DNA of 64,000 nucleotides from Phyllobacterium endophyticum (lineage in GTDB: Bacteria; Pseudomonadota; Alphaproteobacteria; Rhizobiales; Rhizobiaceae), in assembly GCF_003010935.1 (NCBI RefSeq), contig NZ_PGGN01000002.1:930001-994000 (forward strand), read 5' to 3'. Shown piece by piece: positions 1 through 9,231 of the stretch. The notes beneath the pieces were generated by a model. The model had not been told where the DNA came from. It saw only the letters and a program-made list of their open reading frames with translations, and did not search any database. The first letter of the stretch is position 1. Each line of letters starts with the position of its first letter. The translations under genes were made by a program, and so were the position numbers.

Positions 1-1986
1 CGCGGCTTCAATCCCCAATACGATACGGCGGGCAATGTCACCGGATATAGACTTTCTCCCGAAGGCGGCTCCCAGCTGCAGGTTCTGGCGAAATACGATA
101 ATGGCAGGATCGTCGATCTGAGCGTCGTTACGCTGGGGACAAACTCTACCGTTGATATTGCCGAGGCGGACACAACTTTACAGCTCAAGGGCGGCACTGC
201 CTTCACCTATGTGCTGAACGCGTTGCGCGCAGTTGCACAGAAAAACGATATTCCGGCTGCGAAGATTATCTTTACAGGCTACAGCCTGGGGGGAAACGTC
301 ACCTCAAGCCTGCATGAAGGCCGAAAAGATGCGGCCGGCGGCTTCTTCAACGACTCGCAATATATTGCATTTGACTCTCCCTCACCCTCTTCGCAAGGCA
401 ATGATGGAAATTACTTTTACTTCGGCGCGGAAAATGATCTTGCTTATAAACTTTTTCCCGCTTTGACAGACGCAGTTCGAAAAATTCCCCATGGCACTTT
501 GAAAAAATTTTTCGACGGCTATCTTTTTCCTGCATTGATTGCCAATTTGAAGACATTCACCCCAAAACAACTCGACAAACTTTACCCGGGCCGTGGTAAC
601 AAAACCGTAGAAGAACTTGTCAGGGATGGCGGGATAACCGGTACAGAAAACGCCCTCAATGCGGTGCTGGGCCATAATTTTTTACCTGTTTCCATACCAG
701 CTGTATTGGACGACCTTTATGCTATTACCGTCTTTGCGGTATTAAAACTTTTTGGAGCTTCAAACAGCACGCTGTTGACATACCTTGCGCCACCAATCCT
801 GAATATTTTGCCGCCTGTAAAGGATACGATTACAAAAACAGAAGTGCTCAAACTTGTGCACGACTTGGTGCCAATTACCGACAGCATCGCCCTGAACAGC
901 TCGGTCACCAAACCCGATTCTTCATTCTCGTATAACAATTTGGTCTTGTTCGACGATCCATACAATCAATACGGAAGTCTCCGCCTCGACACACATGGAA
1001 ATATGGTACTTAGCAATGCCCTTGACCGCTTGGTGCAATCCACATTTGTCGATGAATTTTCTCCTGATAGCGCCATTGTTCTTTCAGGTCTCGCCGAAAC
1101 ACCTCCTGACAATGCCGGATCGGTCAAGCAACCGATCTGGGTAGACGACAAAGAAGCCGATTCCAGCGATCATTTCAGACTACCGGCATTTATTCTTGGC
1201 AGACAGGGCAATGCCGACGATTACCTCTCAGATGGTTCGGGGGATGACGGCATTGAGGGCTATGGCGGCAATGATGCGGTCAAACTCAGCACCGGTAACG
1301 ACACTGTCTTCGGCGGAGCCGGCAACGACCGGGTGGAGGTGAAGGGAAGCGTCAAGGATTATAAGATTTTGACGGATGATCAGGGAACACTTTATTTGCA
1401 AAGCTCAACGTACGGTCTGAAGGAACTGCACGATGTAGAGAAACTTCATTTTGACGGATACTCAGCGACTGATTTTGACGTGAATTCCGCATCCCGGACG
1501 ATCAGCGGGACAACAACCAAACAAACTCTCCAGACATATCCCAACGGCAATAATCTCGTCGGAGACGCGCTCGACAACACTATCTCGGGCGGAAAAGGCG
1601 ACGATCTCATTATCGGCGGGGGCGGAAATGACGTGTTAACAGGCGGCAGCGACAACGATACGATCTATGGGGGCATGGGAAACGACATGCTCAACGGCGG
1701 GACAGGCAATGACCTTTTATCCGGCGGCTACGGCCGAGACACGTTTATATTCGATCGTGTCGATTGGGGCCGGGACATTATCGAGGATTTCGGCTCCAAT
1801 CAATTTGACGCAGATAGCCTGGAATTCTCGAAGAACGTTTTCGCCTCGATTGCCGACGTTCTGGGCCACGCACACGCAAGCGGACAGGCGACCGTCATTG
1901 ACAACGGTCGCTCGACGCTGACACTGACAGGAGTAAGTTTGGCCGACTTCACGAAGTCAGCCAGCAGCCACGTCCTGATTGTCTGA
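1..1986 (+). CDS. RTX-type secreted protein with lipase-like region (5' partial)
   Basis: The reading frame is open from base 1, so the gene starts outside the window; the in-frame GTG at 211 is not needed as a start. Near the visible N-terminus FTGYSLGGN carries a GxSxG nucleophile elbow (Ser codon 283-285), as in alpha/beta-hydrolase lipases. The C-terminal half has calcium-binding nonapeptide repeats of the GGxGxDxUx type in two blocks, about 1205-1345 (GGAGNDRVE) and 1585-1740 (GGGGNDVLTGG, GGTGNDLLSGG), then a C-terminal region of the kind read by type I secretion. RTX lipases of this layout are exported by ABC-MFP-OMF systems and fold on binding calcium outside the cell. The lipase role is inferred from the single motif. 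Base composition is more AT-rich than the next operon. Confidence 0.8.
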   Translation, partial: RGFNPQYDTAGNVTGYRLSPEGGSQLQVLAKYDNGRIVDLSVVTLGTNSTVDIAEADTTLQLKGGTAFTYVLNALRAVAQKNDIPAAKIIFTGYSLGGNVTSSLHEGRKDAAGGFFNDSQYIAFDSPSPSSQGNDGNYFYFGAENDLAYKLFPALTDAVRKIPHGTLKKFFDGYLFPALIANLKTFTPKQLDKLYPGRGNKTVEELVRDGGITGTENALNAVLGHNFLPVSIPAVLDDLYAITVFAVLKLFGASNSTLLTYLAPPILNILPPVKDTITKTEVLKLVHDLVPITDSIALNSSVTKPDSSFSYNNLVLFDDPYNQYGSLRLDTHGNMVLSNALDRLVQSTFVDEFSPDSAIVLSGLAETPPDNAGSVKQPIWVDDKEADSSDHFRLPAFILGRQGNADDYLSDGSGDDGIEGYGGNDAVKLSTGNDTVFGGAGNDRVEVKGSVKDYKILTDDQGTLYLQSSTYGLKELHDVEKLHFDGYSATDFDVNSASRTISGTTTKQTLQTYPNGNNLVGDALDNTISGGKGDDLIIGGGGNDVLTGGSDNDTIYGGMGNDMLNGGTGNDLLSGGYGRDTFIFDRVDWGRDIIEDFGSNQFDADSLEFSKNVFASIADVLGHAHASGQATVIDNGRSTLTLTGVSLADFTKSASSHVLIV

Positions 1987-1993
1987 CAGTATC

Positions 1994-2031
1994 TGCCGTG
2001 GAAAATAGTCCTGGCGCAATTTTCCACGGCA
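1994..2031. terminator. 13-bp-arm hairpin between RTX gene and pyrB
   Basis: Perfect inverted repeat with arms 1994-2006 and 2019-2031 (TGCCGTGGAAAAT and its complement) and a 12-base loop, just after the RTX stop codon. There is no T-run on the + side, so it may be a weak or factor-assisted terminator or an mRNA 3'-end stabiliser. Confidence 0.4.
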
Positions 2032-2087
2032 ACGCCTTGCGCGACACTTGCAGCCTTGCCTTATCGAGCCTATAGGGGGCACTTGAT

Positions 2088-3053
2088 ATGACATCAAAAG
2101 AGCCACCTCTTCTGTTTCCCCATCGCCACCTGCTTGGCATCAAGGGCCTTTCGCCTCAAGATATCGTCCAGTTGCTCGACCTTGCCGAAAGCGAGATTGC
2201 GGTTTCGCGCCAGTCCGAAAAGAAAAAGGCAACCTTGCGCGGACGCACGCAGATCAATCTGTTTTTCGAATCGTCCACGCGCACGCAATCGTCGTTCGAG
2301 CTTGCCGGCAAGCGCCTCGGCGCCGACGTGATGAACATGGCTGTCAGCAATTCCTCGGTCAAAAAAGGTGAAACGCTGATCGATACGGCGATGACCTTGA
2401 ACGCGATGCGCCCGGATATCCTGATCATCCGCCATGGCTCGGCCGGTGCCGCTGCGCTTCTGGCACAAAAGGTCGGCTGTTCGGTGGTCAATGCCGGCGA
2501 TGGCGCGCATGAGCATCCGACGCAGGCGCTGCTCGATGCCCTGACCATCCGCCGGGCCAAGGGCAGGATCGCGCGACTGACCGTGGCGATCTGCGGCGAC
2601 GTGCTCCATTCGCGTGTCGCGCGGTCCAATATCATCCTCCTCAATGCCCTTGGTGCACGGGTTCGCGTGGTTGCTCCCTCCACCCTGCTTCCCTCAGGCA
2701 TCGCGCACATGGGCGCCGAAGTGTTCCACAATATGGAAGACGGCCTGCAGGACGCCGACGTCGTCATGATGCTGCGCCTGCAGCGAGAGCGCATGACAGG
2801 CTCTTTCGTACCCTCGGTGCGCGAATATTTCCGCTATCACGGACTTGATCGCGAAAAGCTTCGGTATGCCAGGCCAGATGCGCTGGTCATGCACCCCGGG
2901 CCGATGAATCGCGGCGTCGAAATCGCTTCGGATGTCGCCGATGGTTCCCAGAGCGTCATTCAGGAGCAGGTCGAGATGGGCGTTGCCGTTCGCATGGCTG
3001 TCATGGAAGCACTGCTCGATCCCCGCCGAAACGCCGAAGGAGTGGCCGGATGA
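2088..3053 (+). CDS. pyrB: Aspartate carbamoyltransferase catalytic chain
   Basis: Condenses carbamoyl phosphate with L-aspartate to N-carbamoyl-aspartate, the committed step of pyrimidine synthesis, in the cytoplasm. The 321-residue product is full length for the family. The carbamoyl-phosphate binding motif [20 protein letters not shown] lies near residues 58-77, HPTQALLD near 142-149, and the aspartate-domain segment MHPGPMNRG near the C-terminus. It begins the pyrB-pyrC'-plsY-dprA operon, and its stop overlaps the next start (ATGA). No pyrI regulatory gene is adjacent; in enzymes of this class the partner is the dihydroorotase-like protein encoded next. Confidence 0.97.
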   Translation: MTSKEPPLLFPHRHLLGIKGLSPQDIVQLLDLAESEIAVSRQSEKKKATLRGRTQINLFFESSTRTQSSFELAGKRLGADVMNMAVSNSSVKKGETLIDTAMTLNAMRPDILIIRHGSAGAAALLAQKVGCSVVNAGDGAHEHPTQALLDALTIRRAKGRIARLTVAICGDVLHSRVARSNIILLNALGARVRVVAPSTLLPSGIAHMGAEVFHNMEDGLQDADVVMMLRLQRERMTGSFVPSVREYFRYHGLDREKLRYARPDALVMHPGPMNRGVEIASDVADGSQSVIQEQVEMGVAVRMAVMEALLDPRRNAEGVAG

Positions 3054-4336
3054 ACGCCACCGTCCTTGAGAACGCGCGTATTGTCGATCCATCGCGCAGC
3101 CTCGATGAGGTCGGCACCATCATCGTCGAGAATGACAGGATTGTCGCGAGCGGCGCCGGCGCCCGCAATCAGGGGGTGCCGGAGGGTGCCTCACTCATCG
3201 ATTGCAAAGGCAAGGCCGTGCTTCCCGGTCTCGTCGATGCGCGCGTCTTCATCGGCGAACCCGGTGCCGAACATCGCGAAACCATCGCCTCGGCGAGCCA
3301 TGCGGCAGCGGCCGGCGGCGTCACCTCGATCATCATGATGCCGGACACTGATCCGGTCATCGACAATGTGGCCCTGGTCGAGTTCGTCATGCGCACGGCA
3401 CGCGACACGGCCGTCATCAATGTCTACCCGGCGGCGGCAGTCACCAAAGGCCTGCACGGCGAGGAAATGACCGAAATCGGCCTGCTTCGCGAAGCTGGAG
3501 CCGTGGCGATCACCGAAGGTCGCAATTCGATCGCCAATAGCCAGCTCATGCGCCGCGCCCTCACCTACGCGCGTGATTTCGGCGTGGTCCTCGCTCACGA
3601 GGCTCGGGATCCTTATCTCGGGTCGAACGGCGTGATGAACGAGGGCCTCTTTGCAAGCTGGCTCGGACTTTCCGGCACGCCCCGGGAAGCCGAAGTCATC
3701 CCGCTCGAGCGCGACATGCGCCTCGCTGCCCTGACGCAGGGCGCCTATCACGCCGCCCAGATTTCAACTGCCATGTCGGCAGAGGTCATTTCGCGTGCCA
3801 AGGGCAACGGTCTGAACGTGACATCCGGCGTGTCGATCAATCATCTTTCGCTCAACGAAAACGATATCGGCGAATTTCGCACCTTCTTCCGGCTGCAGCC
3901 ACCGTTGCGGCTTGAGGAAGATCGCCTGGCGATGGTTGAAGCGCTACGCGACGGAACCATCGATATCATCGTTTCCGCACATGATCCGCAGGACGTCGAC
4001 ACGAAGCGCCTGCCGTTCGCCGATGCGGCGGCGGGTGCAATCGGCCTTGAAACAATGCTCGGTGCCGCGCTCAGGCTCTATCACAATGGCGATGTTCCGC
4101 TCGTGCGCATCGTTGAAGCCATGTCGAGCGCGCCAGCCCGGATTTTTGGCCTGGATGCCGGTTCTCTGCGCCCTGGCTCGAAGGCGGATATGACCATAGT
4201 CGATCTTGACGAACCGTGGGTAGTGAAGGAAGAAGACTTGCGGTCGCGCTCCAAGAACTCCTGTTTCGAGGGCGCACGTTTTCAAGGCCGCGTCGTTCAG
4301 ACATTCGTTTCGGGAAAATCGGTCTTCGAAATCTAA
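3050..4336 (+). CDS. pyrC: Dihydroorotase-like protein lacking metal ligands (PyrC'/PyrX type)
   Basis: The 428-residue amidohydrolase-fold protein is of type I dihydroorotase length. It overlaps pyrB by 4 bp. The scaffold is well kept ([12 protein letters not shown] at 69-72, GLET near 332), but the residues that hold zinc in active enzymes are not: the usual D-x-H-x-H reads D63-A-R65-V-F67, the His of the usual H-I-S-T is Gln237, PHHL reads INHL (263-266), and the catalytic Asp of the usual DHAPH is Ala310 (SAHDP). His183 is kept. This is the pattern of the inactive PyrC' subunits of pseudomonads, which hold the PyrB dodecamer together. I infer a structural role, with the active dihydroorotase encoded elsewhere. 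Databases commonly call such genes dihydroorotase. Confidence 0.9.
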   Translation: MNATVLENARIVDPSRSLDEVGTIIVENDRIVASGAGARNQGVPEGASLIDCKGKAVLPGLVDARVFIGEPGAEHRETIASASHAAAAGGVTSIIMMPDTDPVIDNVALVEFVMRTARDTAVINVYPAAAVTKGLHGEEMTEIGLLREAGAVAITEGRNSIANSQLMRRALTYARDFGVVLAHEARDPYLGSNGVMNEGLFASWLGLSGTPREAEVIPLERDMRLAALTQGAYHAAQISTAMSAEVISRAKGNGLNVTSGVSINHLSLNENDIGEFRTFFRLQPPLRLEEDRLAMVEALRDGTIDIIVSAHDPQDVDTKRLPFADAAAGAIGLETMLGAALRLYHNGDVPLVRIVEAMSSAPARIFGLDAGSLRPGSKADMTIVDLDEPWVVKEEDLRSRSKNSCFEGARFQGRVVQTFVSGKSVFEI

Positions 4337-4354
4337 GAGCCAAGGGGACGATGC

Positions 4355-4969
4355 ATGTCGGATTTCTTCAACGGTCAAGCCGGATTTCCGCTGCTGCTCT
4401 TTGCGCTTGTCTTCGGCTACCTGCTCGGGTCCATACCGTTCGGTTTGATCCTGACCCGCATGGCCGGACTGGGTGACGTACGCAGCATAGGGTCCGGAAA
4501 TATCGGGGCCACCAATGTTCTGCGCACCGGCAACAAGAAACTGGCCGCCGCAACCTTGATTCTCGACATGCTCAAAGGAACCGCGGCTGTGCTGATCGCG
4601 GAGATCGCCAGCCCCGAAGCTGCGATCGCCGCCGGTCTTGGAGCATTCCTCGGCCATGTCTTTCCGGTATGGCTCAAATTCAGGGGCGGTAAAGGCGTCG
4701 CGACCTATCTCGGCGTGCTGCTTGGTTTGTTCTGGCAGGGTGCGCTCATCTTCGCCGCTGCATGGCTGATCGTGGCCTACACCACCCGCTATTCGTCTCT
4801 CGCCGCGCTCGTAGCCGCCGTCATCGTCCCGATCTCTCTTTATATACTGGGGCTGCACCAGATCGCGGCACTCTTCCTTGTTCTGACAATTATCGTCTTC
4901 ATCAAGCACAAGACCAATATCCAGCGCCTCCTCTCAGGCACCGAAGGCAAGATCGGCGCCAAAGGATGA
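4355..4969 (+). CDS. plsY: Acyl-phosphate:glycerol-3-phosphate acyltransferase
   Basis: Transfers an acyl chain from acyl-phosphate to glycerol-3-phosphate, making lysophosphatidate, the first step of phospholipid synthesis, in the inner membrane. The 204-residue protein has several membrane segments and the three PlsY signatures: GSIPFGL (about 24-30), GSGNIGATN (about 47-55) and [10 protein letters not shown] (about 107-117), which form the phosphate- and acyl-binding loops. An 18-bp gap separates it from the dihydroorotase-like gene, and it overlaps dprA by 4 bp, so it is translated within the same operon. Confidence 0.95.
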   Translation: MSDFFNGQAGFPLLLFALVFGYLLGSIPFGLILTRMAGLGDVRSIGSGNIGATNVLRTGNKKLAAATLILDMLKGTAAVLIAEIASPEAAIAAGLGAFLGHVFPVWLKFRGGKGVATYLGVLLGLFWQGALIFAAAWLIVAYTTRYSSLAALVAAVIVPISLYILGLHQIAALFLVLTIIVFIKHKTNIQRLLSGTEGKIGAKG

Positions 4970-6099
4970 AGGAAGAAAAGAAGGGCATACGCCTTTCTGA
5001 CAGCCAGCGGCTGAGTTGGCTCCGCTTGATCCGCAGCGAGAATGTCGGACCGGCGACGTTTCGCGACCTCATTATCCATTGCGGTTCAGCCACCGATGCC
5101 CTCGAAATGCTCCCGGAACTCGTCAGGCGCGGCGGAAGGGGACGCCCAATCCGGATTGCCAGTCTAAAGGATGCCGAGCGGGAAATGCAGATGGCGGCCC
5201 GTATGGGCGCTGTTTTCGTCGGCATCGGCGAACCGGACTATCCTCGCTATCTTCGCCAGTCCGACAATCCTCCTCCATTGGTCGCCATCAAGGGCAATCC
5301 TGAAGTGTTCAGGTTGCCTCCAGTTGCAATCGTCGGTGCTCGCAACGCATCTCTCGTTGGAATCAAATTCGCTCGGATGATCGCACGGGAACTGGGCGAA
5401 GCGGGCTATGCCATCATCTCCGGCTTGGCGCGAGGAATAGATACAGCGGCCCATGAGGCGAGCCTCGATCACGGAACAGTGGCAGTAATGGCGGGCGGAC
5501 TGGACCTGCCCTATCCCCCGGAAAACCTCAATCTCTACAAAGCGATCATGGAGCGCAACGGGGCTGCGATCAGTGAAATGCCGTTTGGATGGGAGCCGCG
5601 TGCGAGGGACTTCCCCAGGCGAAACCGCATCATTGCAGCGCTGTCGCTGGGTCTCGTCGTCGTCGAGGCGGCAGAACGCTCCGGTTCGCTGATCAGCGCG
5701 CGACTTGCTGGAGAACTCGGCAGGCTTGTCTTCGCCGTCCCCGGCTCGCCTCTCGATCCCCGGGCAAAGGGCACCAATGGTTTACTGAAAAACGGAGCGA
5801 TCGTGACGACCGGTACAGATGACATATTGAGTGCCCTTACACCTCTGATCGATCGTCCCCTCATCGACGACACAGCGTTTCTCGCCCCGGATATGGACTT
5901 CCCGACGATCAATCCGCCCGACGAAACCGAGCGAGACCGGTTCGTCAACCTGCTTGGGCCTGTTCCCGTCGATATCGATGACCTGATCCGCACAAGCGAA
6001 CTGCACCCCTCCGTCGTGATGCTGATTCTGCTGGAGCTTGATCTTGCCGGACGTTTGCAGCGCCACTCAGGCGGATATGTTTCGCTTGTTTACCCGTGA
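4966..6099 (+). CDS. dprA: DNA-processing protein DprA
   Basis: Binds incoming single-stranded DNA during natural transformation and loads RecA. The start at 4966 (ATGA overlap with plsY) gives 377 residues; an open frame continues further upstream but overlaps plsY. It has an N-terminal SAM/HhH-like region (LRSENVGP-type), the Rossmann-like DprA core with GARNAS (about 125-130) and [16 protein letters not shown] (about 148-163), the [12 protein letters not shown] motif, and a C-terminal winged-helix-like domain ([17 protein letters not shown]). Competence has rarely been shown in this order, so a broader recombination role is possible. The last 33 bp are shared with a small gene on the opposite strand. 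Confidence 0.95.
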   Translation: MKEEKKGIRLSDSQRLSWLRLIRSENVGPATFRDLIIHCGSATDALEMLPELVRRGGRGRPIRIASLKDAEREMQMAARMGAVFVGIGEPDYPRYLRQSDNPPPLVAIKGNPEVFRLPPVAIVGARNASLVGIKFARMIARELGEAGYAIISGLARGIDTAAHEASLDHGTVAVMAGGLDLPYPPENLNLYKAIMERNGAAISEMPFGWEPRARDFPRRNRIIAALSLGLVVVEAAERSGSLISARLAGELGRLVFAVPGSPLDPRAKGTNGLLKNGAIVTTGTDDILSALTPLIDRPLIDDTAFLAPDMDFPTINPPDETERDRFVNLLGPVPVDIDDLIRTSELHPSVVMLILLELDLAGRLQRHSGGYVSLVYP

Positions 6100-6267
6100 A
6101 GCGTTTCCCAGTTCCTTCTGCAACTGATCGCTGCTCTCGATATATGCAATCTCAATAAGGTAGGCCAGCATCTCCAGACGGCTGGTCTTTGCCATTGCTC
6201 TTAATTCCCCGAGCATCTGTTGAATAAATCTGGCGTTTTCAATTTGATTAATATGGCTCTCGCCCAT
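6067..6267 (-). CDS. Small conserved rhizobial protein of unknown function
   Basis: Encodes 66 residues. The core FIQQMLGELRAMAK followed by EMLAYLIEIAYIE looks like a short helical protein that I recall as recurring in Hyphomicrobiales genomes (pattern FI-x2-ML-x-ELR ... MLAYLIEMAYIEA). A good ribosome site (TGAGGA) lies 8 bases before the ATG at 6267. Its 3' end overlaps the 3' end of dprA by 33 bp in the convergent orientation. No signal peptide or membrane span is visible. Function unknown; I do not assign one. The coding reading is supported by the Shine-Dalgarno site and residue pattern, not by a database hit. Confidence 0.65.
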   Translation of the reverse strand: MGESHINQIENARFIQQMLGELRAMAKTSRLEMLAYLIEIAYIESSDQLQKELGNASRVNKRNISA

Positions 6268-6594
6268 AATTTTATCCTCAAATATAAATTTATATTGAAA
6301 ATATGCGCTATACTTTGGCTCGTAATCTCTTAATTATACCTATATAAGCTGCTGTTTTTTATACTTTATATATGCGGGTCGCCAAGTGGCTCACGGCGAA
6401 TCCACCAAACGCTTGGACCTTGCGTCAAAATACCATTAATTGCATAAGCTAGGCGAGCAACCGCAGGTTGTAATTGACGATTTTTGATGTACAGACCTTG
6501 ACGTAATGCCGAACCCTGTTCATCTCACAGGCCTATTCAGAACTAAAATCAGTGCTTTTGTAATCTGGCAAGGGCAGGAAAGCTCAACTCTCTA
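6268..6594. other. AT-rich divergent intergenic region upstream of topA
   Basis: This 327-bp stretch separates the small leftward gene from topA. The left third is very AT-rich, with TATAAT-like words on the minus strand near 6330 that could serve the small gene. On the plus strand TTGACG at 6497-6502 is followed after 17 bases by CATCTC, a weak candidate for the topA promoter. No gene seen. Confidence 0.5.
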
Positions 6595-9222
6595 ATGAAT
6601 GTTGTCGTCGTCGAATCGCCTGCCAAGGCTAAAACAATCAATAAATATCTCGGCTCGGGTTACACGGTCCTGGCTTCGTTCGGCCATGTGCGCGATCTGC
6701 CCGCCAAAGATGGTTCTGTGCGGCCTGACGATGATTTTTCCATGTCGTGGGAAGTCGACTCGGCCTCCGCCAAGCGATTGAGCGATATTGTCAAAGCGTT
6801 GAAAGACAGCGACGGCCTTATTCTCGCAACCGATCCGGATCGTGAGGGCGAGGCAATCTCGTGGCATGTTCTCGAAGTATTGCAGCAAAAGAAAGCCATA
6901 GGAAAAAAGACCGTCAAGCGTGTCGTCTTCAATGCGATCACGAAAAACGCTGTTCTGGAGGCGATGGCCAGCCCCCGCGACATCGATATGCCGCTGGTGG
7001 ACGCCTATCTGGCACGCCGGGCGCTGGACTATCTTTTTGGCTTCACGCTCTCCCCCGTGCTCTGGCGCAAGCTCCCGGGTGCCCGCTCCGCTGGCCGCGT
7101 CCAATCCGTGGCCTTGCGGCTCGTCGCGGATCGTGAGGCGGAAATCGAGCGCTTCGTGCGCGAAGAATACTGGAATATTGCAGCGCTGTTGAAAACTCCG
7201 CGCAATGACGGGTTCGAAGCACGGCTTGTGTCGGTTGACGGCAAGAAACTTGGCAAGCTCGACATCAAGAATGCTGAACAGGCCGGCGAAATCCGCGGTA
7301 TGCTGGAAGGCGCTTCCTTCAAGGCCGCCTCTGTCGAGGCTAAGCCGATCAAAAGGAGCCCTGGCCCGCCCTTCACGACATCCAGTTTGCAGCAGGCCGC
7401 TTCCGGCCAGCTCGGATATTCCGCGTCACGCACCATGCAAATCGCGCAGAAGCTCTATGAAGGTATGGACCTCGGTACCGAAACGGCGGGCCTGATCACC
7501 TATATGAGAACCGACGGTGTGCAGATGGCGCCGGAAGCGGTACAGGCAGCGCGCCAGACGATCGGCAAGGTTTTCGGCGACAGGTACGTGCCGGAGAAGC
7601 CTCGCTTCTACGCGACCAAGGCCAAGAATGCCCAGGAAGCGCACGAAGCGATTCGTCCAACGGATTTCAACAGACATCCCAAGGACATGAAGAAGTTTCT
7701 TGATGCTGATCAGGCGCGGCTGTACGAGCTCATCTGGAAGCGTGCCATTGCCAGCCAGATGCAATCTGCGGACATAGAACGCACGACTGTTGAAATCGAA
7801 GCGCAGAATGGGCCGCGTTTCGGGCAACTGCGCGCGACGGGTTCAGTGATCCGGTTTGATGGGTTCCTTGGTGCCTACACCGATCACCGCGAGGAAGAAG
7901 ATGTCGATGAGGACGGCGGACGTCTGCCGGAAATTCGCGCTGGCGAGGTACTTGCACGCGAAAAGATAAATGCGACGCAGCATTCGACCGAGCCGCCGCC
8001 ACGCTATTCCGAGGCAACGCTCATCAAGAAGATGGAAGAGCTCGGCATCGGCCGCCCTTCCACCTATGCATCGACGCTCGCAACCCTTCGTGATCGCGAA
8101 TATCTGACCATCGACAAACGCAAGCTCATTCCCGAAGCCAAGGGCAGGCTCGTCATCGCCTTCCTCGAAAGCTTCTTCAAGCGCTACGTAGAGTATGATT
8201 TCACTGCTGCACTTGAAGAGAAGCTTGATGAGATATCCGATGGAAAGTTGAAGTGGAAGGATGTTCTGCGGGCCTTCTGGACAGATTTCTTCGGCTCTGT
8301 CGATGGAATCAAGGAACTGCGTGTCACGAATGTGCTGGATGCGTTGAATGACCAGCTTGGGCCGCTCGTATTCCCTCCGCGCGAAGATGGCAGCGATCCC
8401 CGCATCTGCCAGCTTTGCGGCACGGGCAATCTCTCGCTCAAACTCGGCAAGTATGGCGCCTTCGTCGGCTGCTCGAACTATCCGGAATGCAAGTTCACGC
8501 GTCAGCTTGGCGGCAGTGAAGCCGCGAACGAAAACGGCAATGGCGGCGACGAGCCTAAACTGCTCGGCAAGGACCCTTATACGGACGAGGACATCACTGC
8601 GCGCAATGGCCGGTTTGGCCCCTATGTCCAGCGCGGCGATGGCAAGGAGGCCAAACGCGCCAGCCTGCCAAAGGGCTGGACGCTCGATTCCCTCGATCAC
8701 GAAAAAGCGCTGGCTCTGCTTTCGCTGCCGCGCGACGTGGGCCAGCATCCCGAAACGGGCAAGATGATTTCCGCGGGTATTGGCCGCTATGGCCCTTACC
8801 TCACCCATGATGGCAGCTACGCCAATCTCGAAAGTGCCGATGAAGTGTTCACGATCGGCCTTAATCGCGCTGTGACCGTCATCGCCGAGAAGCAGGCGAA
8901 AGGACCAGGACGCGGTCGCGGGACACCCGCCGCGCTGAAGGACCTTGGCGAACATCCCGATGGCGGTGTGATCACGGTTCGCGATGGCAAGTATGGTCCT
9001 TACGTGAACTGGGGCAAGGTGAATGCGACCCTGCCCAAGGGCAAGGATCCTGCGGGCGTGACCGTTGAGGAAGCTCTTGCTATGATCGCTGAAAAGGCGG
9101 GCTCCAAGGGCACAAAAAAAGCGTCTCCTAAAAAGGCGGCAGCTGCCAAAAAACCTGCGGCGAAGAAAACGGCAGCAAAGAAGCCCGCTGCGAAGAAGAC
9201 TGCGACCAAGATAGCAAGTTAG
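6595..9222 (+). CDS. topA: DNA topoisomerase I
   Basis: Relaxes negatively supercoiled DNA by single-strand passage (type IA). The 875-residue protein has an N-terminal Toprim domain (VVVESPAKAKTINKYL at 3-18; acidic DPDREGEAI near 82-90), the active-site tyrosine Tyr303 in TYMRTDG, and a C-terminal region with a four-cysteine zinc motif (CQLCG ... CSNYPEC, near 603-635). Three further topoisomerase C-terminal repeats follow, each with a GRFGPY/GRYGPY/GKYGPY core. The tail after about residue 845 is a Lys/Ala-rich repeat (KKPAAKK, KKTAAKK) expected to bind DNA. The start at 6595 has only a weak ribosome site. First gene of topA-rnr-DUF983-Nudix-MFS. Confidence 0.97.
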   Translation: MNVVVVESPAKAKTINKYLGSGYTVLASFGHVRDLPAKDGSVRPDDDFSMSWEVDSASAKRLSDIVKALKDSDGLILATDPDREGEAISWHVLEVLQQKKAIGKKTVKRVVFNAITKNAVLEAMASPRDIDMPLVDAYLARRALDYLFGFTLSPVLWRKLPGARSAGRVQSVALRLVADREAEIERFVREEYWNIAALLKTPRNDGFEARLVSVDGKKLGKLDIKNAEQAGEIRGMLEGASFKAASVEAKPIKRSPGPPFTTSSLQQAASGQLGYSASRTMQIAQKLYEGMDLGTETAGLITYMRTDGVQMAPEAVQAARQTIGKVFGDRYVPEKPRFYATKAKNAQEAHEAIRPTDFNRHPKDMKKFLDADQARLYELIWKRAIASQMQSADIERTTVEIEAQNGPRFGQLRATGSVIRFDGFLGAYTDHREEEDVDEDGGRLPEIRAGEVLAREKINATQHSTEPPPRYSEATLIKKMEELGIGRPSTYASTLATLRDREYLTIDKRKLIPEAKGRLVIAFLESFFKRYVEYDFTAALEEKLDEISDGKLKWKDVLRAFWTDFFGSVDGIKELRVTNVLDALNDQLGPLVFPPREDGSDPRICQLCGTGNLSLKLGKYGAFVGCSNYPECKFTRQLGGSEAANENGNGGDEPKLLGKDPYTDEDITARNGRFGPYVQRGDGKEAKRASLPKGWTLDSLDHEKALALLSLPRDVGQHPETGKMISAGIGRYGPYLTHDGSYANLESADEVFTIGLNRAVTVIAEKQAKGPGRGRGTPAALKDLGEHPDGGVITVRDGKYGPYVNWGKVNATLPKGKDPAGVTVEEALAMIAEKAGSKGTKKASPKKAAAAKKPAAKKTAAKKPAAKKTATKIAS

Positions 9223-9231
9223 GACGAACCA

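Noticed and set aside
1205-1740. CRISPR-like tandem repeats
   Set aside because: The repeated GGCGGxxxxGGxAAxGAC pattern is the coding of RTX nonapeptides, without spacers.
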